A stretch of DNA of 64,000 nt from Pedobacter cryoconitis (lineage in GTDB: Bacteria; Bacteroidota; Bacteroidia; Sphingobacteriales; Sphingobacteriaceae): assembly GCF_003259615.1 (NCBI RefSeq), contig NZ_QLLR01000025.1, positions 30,935-94,934 of the forward strand, written 5' to 3'. Below the pieces are notes generated by a model, which did not search any database, had not been told where the DNA came from, and saw only the letters and a program-made list of their open reading frames with translations. This document shows, one piece after another, positions 60,196 to 64,000 of this stretch. Position 1 is the stretch's first letter; each line of letters begins with the position of its first letter. Made by a program: the position numbers and the translations under genes.

Positions 60196-61386
60196 TTAAA
60201 TAGATTTTATGGTTATTGAATAATTAAAATTCTTTAGAAATTTTTCACTGGAATAAGTATTATGTAGTTCGAATGCTATTGGAACCCCGCGGTCTTCATA
60301 AGTAAATGTTCCGCTATTGGCAAAGTTGGTCGGTGGATTAGTGATGGCTATAAATGCTTTAATAGTTTCTAAAGCATTGCCTGAATTTTTAAGCAATCTG
60401 GCTTGGTCTTCAGTAGTATATCCTCTGAGATATGTGTGTATTTTTGCTGCATTTATTATTTTCATATCGTCATCAGAAACCGGCTGGTTTGCAGTGATAT
60501 TAAGAATGATTTTATTCATCTCTCTCCAGGCCAGTTTGGAGTCAATTGTCATGATAGAGATCTTACCGTAGGTAATACTACTCACAAAACCACTTTCATC
60601 ATTCTTTAACACATCAAGACTGTAAGGCTGCTGAAAAAAATTTTTCTCACCAGATATTACCCGTAATGTGAATGTTTCTTTTCTATTATAATAAACTAAT
60701 CCATTTTCTACTTTTCCTAAATCATCATTGTTACTAATATTGAACATATTTTGTATAATTAAATTTTCCCCAAAGAATAACTTCAAATCATTATAATTAG
60801 AAAAGGGATAGTATAGATAACGTGAATAACCAAATAGACTAGGTTTAGCACCCTGTAAATATTCACGGACCAGACTATCCATACCAACCAGGTTATTGAT
60901 TCGTACATCTAACCTGAAATTTGGAGTGTTAAAATTATAGGCATTCGTGGTCACTAAACTGAGTGGGTTCCTTTTGAACTTTGTATAGTCCTTAAATACC
61001 CCTTTATTTTCCATAAAATATTTTCCATCAATTGGAGAACCCAAGTAAAGATCCTTATCATCACCGTTTGTTGGATACAAAAACTCTGAATCGAAGCTTT
61101 TTCTGATGACAAAGTCTGATATTTTATCTTTAGTCCAAATGGTATCTGTTATATAATAACCAGACTCGGCAGCCATTTCTTGAAACTGATAATCTTTGTA
61201 GTCCTTTTTTCTTATTGTTTCCGGACCTGTAGGTTTTGTTATGGGTGAGTTTTTTTTGCAGGAAATGAAACAAAAGACAATTAAAATGATAAAATAATTA
61301 CGTGAAATAGCTGAAGTTTTACTTTTTAACGTGTTATTTAGAAATAATTTTGACGTTATATGATATTCTTTTTTATTCATTTTCAA
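60196..61386 (-). CDS. Divergent CDC-like lipoprotein, first gene of the short cytolysin operon
   Basis: 396 residues with a long basic leader and lipobox 'IVFCFISC' (Cys about 43). The cytolysin segments are present but eroded: 'FVSSITYGKISIMTIDS' keeps the Y-G hinge, and 'GTFTYEDRGVPIAFELHN' is the pre-domain-4 segment. The F-T-V-D-M-x-L-P block shared by the other two short genes is lost, replaced by 'EKNFFQQPYSLDV'. The chain ends before domain 4. Divergence and first-gene position make it a candidate inhibitor or immunity lipoprotein, since CDC-like producers are protected by a surface lipoprotein (literature recollection), or a third subunit. Its stop is 1 base from the next gene's start. 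The short-operon promoter must lie within the roughly 390 bases before the IS. Confidence 0.72.
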   Translation of the reverse strand: MKMNKKEYHITSKLFLNNTLKSKTSAISRNYFIILIVFCFISCKKNSPITKPTGPETIRKKDYKDYQFQEMAAESGYYITDTIWTKDKISDFVIRKSFDSEFLYPTNGDDKDLYLGSPIDGKYFMENKGVFKDYTKFKRNPLSLVTTNAYNFNTPNFRLDVRINNLVGMDSLVREYLQGAKPSLFGYSRYLYYPFSNYNDLKLFFGENLIIQNMFNISNNDDLGKVENGLVYYNRKETFTLRVISGEKNFFQQPYSLDVLKNDESGFVSSITYGKISIMTIDSKLAWREMNKIILNITANQPVSDDDMKIINAAKIHTYLRGYTTEDQARLLKNSGNALETIKAFIAITNPPTNFANSGTFTYEDRGVPIAFELHNTYSSEKFLKNFNYSITIKSI

Positions 61387-61774
61387 ATAGGTTTTTAATA
61401 GGCAAATAAAAATACGGTTAAATATTTTATAATTGTAATAATATGTAATTATTTATTTCTATAAATATTAATTAATTAACAATGTTCTTCTGAATCTTAT
61501 TAAGCGAAAAAAAAATGCTTGTTACAAATAATATTGATATAAACCTTTTAGGTAACAGGGTTTTATATGGGGCACAGAAGGTGTAATTGAAAGAATGAAA
61601 GTCAGTGACCAGGAGATATTGATGGCTTATTTACCTGAGGAAAATTATATAGTAAGTTTTATTGCACGTAGAAATTACGTAGAATGATACATGATGACGA
61701 AAAATCTTATTCTGGTATCGGTGTGCAGATATTTCTGATCTGGATCACCCTAGAGTGGATATTCTGGCAATGCT
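61387..61774. other. Non-coding region between cytolysin operon and ISL3 element
   Basis: About 388 bases, very AT-rich. It should hold the promoter of the short cytolysin operon. No exact CAAAnnTA (reverse of TAnnTTTG) was found near the start. Between about 61595 and 61774 there are short open stretches on the plus strand with coding-like composition but interrupted by stops, perhaps a decayed gene cut by the IS; no family recognised. Confidence 0.4.
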
Positions 61775-61797
61775 GGTTCTTCGTCAATTTTGGTGAA

Positions 61798-63423
61798 TTA
61801 TGCTGACTTTGCAAGCACCATTTTTCTCAGTAACTGAAAACCTGCCCTTCCGTACATTTTCCTTTTGATATTTTTAATTCGATTTACTTGGCCTTCAACT
61901 TGTCCGTTGCTGATAGTCGTTATTACTGCATTATTTACAGCCTCATAGTCTTTTAAGAGATTTCTGGCGAAATTTTTTAAGCCGCACTCAGATTTAAGCG
62001 CTTCTTCAATCCAGTTTTTTAAAAGGCCATCTTCCTTTGCAATAAAAAGTCTTTTAAAGCCTTTTACTAGTTGCTCCATTTGTTTTACCTGTGGTAACTT
62101 TTCAAACAGTAACCGTAAAAAGTCTTTGTCATCATTTCCATGAAGCTGATCTGACTCCATATAGAGCATAAGAGATAATCTTGTAGGAGACCAGGTTTTT
62201 ATCGGTATTGCAGTTATAGATTTGGTTCTAATGAAGGGTTGCGTATTATAAACCTCGTTCATCTTACAGCAGAACTGTGCATACCTCCCATTAAACCCCA
62301 TCTGTATTATAGTTTTATGCAGTTCGCGGTATGTTTTACCTCTGTTCTCATGCTGCAATAAAAAGTTAATGAAAGCATCCAGATTGGTTGACGTTCTGGA
62401 TTGTCTTTTGCCAAGCTGTTCCATAACTATATATTTTCTGACTGTACCACGTGCTAACTTTGTAGTCCTTGCAATTTGTTTTATGGCCACACCATTACCG
62501 TACAACTCCTTAACTTTATCGAATTTATGCTGTCTGTCGACACTAATATTAGCAGTTGAAATGTAGGGCTCTGTAGTTTCTGGCACACTTCTAACTGGCT
62601 GATCAATCTCGACTGGGGCTGCAATTCCCCTTTTTGGATCATTATAAAGCGTAAATATTTCTCTCAGTTCTTTTCCTTTTGATTGAAAGATCCTTTTGGT
62701 TGCTTCCCCAAGGTTCATAAGTAAATGAAAGCGGTCTGCTACCTGGCTGGCATGAGGCGCACCTGTTTTTACTCCTAATGCGTATGGCCCGTACCGATCC
62801 CTCGAAACGGTTTTAATTTCAGGATGCTTTTTGAGCCATCCGGCAAGAGTATCTGCCTCACGGTCCGGTAGCAGATCTATCACTTGCTTTCTTTCTAAAT
62901 CAACAATAACAGTTCCGTAAGTCTTTCCTTTTTTGAACGCCCAGTCATCTACACCAATTACGCCAGATGTTAATACGGTTGATTGGATATCTATCTTTTT
63001 AATTACACGTAATACAGTTGATGAGCTGACAGGCACACCAACGTAGCGGCTAATTGCAGCACCTGTATTTCCACCCAGTTCAAGTGCCATTCGAGTAAGA
63101 AGGTCATTTGAACGAACCATTCTCCTATAATAAGGCCTGATTTCATAATCGAAGCGTTCAGTAAATACTTTTCTGGGACATACCGCATTATCACAAAAAT
63201 ACTTTCTAGCTTTGAGCTTGACTCTTGCCAGTAGCCCGGAAATAGGTAGATCTAAAAGGGTTCTGAAATATCTGCTGTGGATTCTATTACTTTTTTTGCC
63301 GCAAATCGGACAAACTGAATATTTTTGACAAACAGAAGTATGAATATGAAGCACTCCTGGTTCAGAATAGATTGTTTCAGCTTTTAGCTGTAAATTAGAA
63401 GGAAGGATAAATTGTGGTATCAT
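61798..63423 (-). CDS. tnp: ISL3-family transposase
   Basis: About 541 residues from ATG 63423 ('MIPQFILPSN'); an upstream ATG adds ten atypical residues. An N-terminal zinc-finger domain with 'CPICGKKSNRIHSRYFRTL' (about 37-55) and a second Cys group ('CDNAVCPRKVF') precede the ISL3 DDE catalytic domain, whose first Asp lies in 'VIGVDDWAFKKGKTYGTVIV' (about 156-175) and second in 'ISRDRYGPYA'-like 'VSRDRYGPYA' (about 206-215). The C-terminal catalytic Glu region includes 'NGQVEGQVNRIKNIKRKMYG' (about 510-529). All motifs are present and the frame is whole, so it is probably active. Confidence 0.92.
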   Translation of the reverse strand: MIPQFILPSNLQLKAETIYSEPGVLHIHTSVCQKYSVCPICGKKSNRIHSRYFRTLLDLPISGLLARVKLKARKYFCDNAVCPRKVFTERFDYEIRPYYRRMVRSNDLLTRMALELGGNTGAAISRYVGVPVSSSTVLRVIKKIDIQSTVLTSGVIGVDDWAFKKGKTYGTVIVDLERKQVIDLLPDREADTLAGWLKKHPEIKTVSRDRYGPYALGVKTGAPHASQVADRFHLLMNLGEATKRIFQSKGKELREIFTLYNDPKRGIAAPVEIDQPVRSVPETTEPYISTANISVDRQHKFDKVKELYGNGVAIKQIARTTKLARGTVRKYIVMEQLGKRQSRTSTNLDAFINFLLQHENRGKTYRELHKTIIQMGFNGRYAQFCCKMNEVYNTQPFIRTKSITAIPIKTWSPTRLSLMLYMESDQLHGNDDKDFLRLLFEKLPQVKQMEQLVKGFKRLFIAKEDGLLKNWIEEALKSECGLKNFARNLLKDYEAVNNAVITTISNGQVEGQVNRIKNIKRKMYGRAGFQLLRKMVLAKSA

Positions 63424-63493
63424 AGGAATATAGTATACTATAAAATTACACATATATTATACCTATGTTTGTCTTTATCAAAAGAAAAATATA

Positions 63494-63961
63494 GTGGGAA
63501 AATCTGTATTGAAGGTTCAGCGGTCAGAAGCTGGAGAGATAAAAAAACTATTAAATACAAATGACGCTTACACGGTGGGTGTAAGACTATATCTCGTATA
63601 CCTGGTAGCACTAGGTCATTCAAGCAGGAAACTATCTGAACTTCATAATATAAGCTTCAAGCAAATAACAAACTGGGTACATCGGTTCGAAAAAGAAGGG
63701 ATTGAAGGGCTAAAGGATAAAAAAGGACGTGGAAGGCGTAGTGCATTATCAGATGAACAGCTGGCAAGGATTAAAGTATTAGTGCTAAAAGAAGCCCCGA
63801 GAGATCATGGCTTTCAAACGGAAAGATGGACAGGCCCTCTACTGGCACAATGGATTAAAAAGGAATATGGACTGGAGTACCAGAAAGCACAGATCTACAA
63901 CCTTCTAGAGAAAGTCGGAATTGCCTTTGAAAAGAAAGCTGGTTTAATAAATAAAGTGTAA
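63494..63961 (+). CDS. Helix-turn-helix passenger protein of the ISL3 element
   Basis: 155 residues with two tandem helix-turn-helix/winged-helix segments: 'HSSRKLSELHNISFKQITNW' (about 40-59), then an R/K-rich linker 'KDKKGRGRRSALSDEQ', then 'PLLAQWIKKEYGLEYQKAQI' (about 114-133). This resembles the DNA-binding front half of IS630-type transposases but lacks a DDE domain and stops 14 bases before the right inverted repeat. Because it lies inside the ISL3 repeats, divergent to the transposase with a 70-base gap, it is best seen as an accessory gene of this element that may regulate or assist transposition (inference). Confidence 0.78.
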   Translation: MGKSVLKVQRSEAGEIKKLLNTNDAYTVGVRLYLVYLVALGHSSRKLSELHNISFKQITNWVHRFEKEGIEGLKDKKGRGRRSALSDEQLARIKVLVLKEAPRDHGFQTERWTGPLLAQWIKKEYGLEYQKAQIYNLLEKVGIAFEKKAGLINKV

Positions 63962-64000
63962 TTATTTATTAAACTTTCACCAAAATTGACGAAGAACCGC

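Larger units (their letters stand above)
61775..63998. mobile_element. ISL3-family insertion sequence, complete
   Basis: The element is bounded by perfect 23-base inverted repeats beginning GGTTCTTCGTCAATTTTGG, at about 61775-61797 and 63976-63998 (left edge uncertain by one base). The GG start and 'TTCTTCGTCAA' core are typical of ISL3. The 8 bases left of the element are GCAATGCT, and the two bases visible right of it are GC, consistent with the 8-bp target duplication of this family, although only two bases can be checked. It carries a transposase on the minus strand and a divergent helix-turn-helix gene on the plus strand. Confidence 0.88.

Noticed and set aside
61595..61774. Short coding-like stretches left of the ISL3 element
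   Set aside because: All frames are interrupted within 30 codons and no family could be recognised, so it is noted only as possible decayed sequence.
63494..63961. A separate IS630 insertion sequence
   Set aside because: The gene has no DDE half and lies inside the ISL3 inverted repeats, so it is treated as a passenger of that element.

Overview
The window looks like a chromosomal segment of an AT-rich Bacteroidota, most likely a Pedobacter-like member of the Sphingobacteriaceae. This rests on protein families rather than a marker gene: a subtype iii type VI secretion system (T6SS-iii) with TssN, TssO and TssR, a CzcA-TolC fusion, a DUF6660 protein, many lipoproteins whose lipobox Cys is followed by Lys-Lys, and A-rich leaders in place of strong Shine-Dalgarno sites. 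No rRNA, tRNA or CRISPR array was seen.

Region 1 (1-1453) is the end of a MacB/FtsX-type permease, closed by an elaborate palindrome. Region 2 (1577-30895) is a T6SS-iii island. Its leftward genes are tssK, tssN, tssF and tssE, with tssG on the opposite strand among them. Its rightward genes are two tssO-like genes, a PKD-domain tssP-like gene, tssR, tssH/clpV, tssB, tssC, a flavodoxin-fold reductase, four hcp genes (a duplicated pair), vgrG and cargo. The cargo is a Tle1/DUF2235 phospholipase with a DUF2931 lipoprotein, an unknown protein, a DUF4280 PAAR-like tip, a 916-residue OmpA-containing putative effector with a small lipoprotein, a relic of a second copy of that lipoprotein, an unknown protein and a TPM-domain protein. 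TssJ, TssL and TssM are absent, as expected for T6SS-iii. TssQ was not found.

Region 3 (30987-39902) handles metals: an NRAMP-like carrier with non-canonical motifs, a DUF6660 protein, a CzcA-TolC fusion, its CzcB adaptor, a CzcD exporter and a dihaem cytochrome. Region 4 (39924-53853) is mixed: a sulfatase, an acetyltransferase, a membrane LuxR regulator, a ThDP enzyme translationally coupled to a MEKHLA protein, YnfA, a broken FkbM methyltransferase, an acyltransferase, a rifampicin-phosphotransferase-like enzyme, a short-chain dehydrogenase, an AraC regulator and a glycerophosphodiesterase.

Region 5 (54482-61386) is the most striking. Four lipoproteins carry the thiol-activated cytolysin (CDC) fold. 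One is long, with a C-terminal domain-4-sized extension, and three are short, ending at the domain-4 boundary. A lipoprotein S41/PDZ protease sits among them. This matches the two-component CDC-like (CDCL) antibacterial toxins reported from Bacteroidota, but with extra paralogues and a protease. An ISL3 element (about 61775-63998) adjoins the locus and ends the window. Regions 2 and 5 therefore hold a contact-dependent and a probable pore-forming antagonism system about 24 kb apart.
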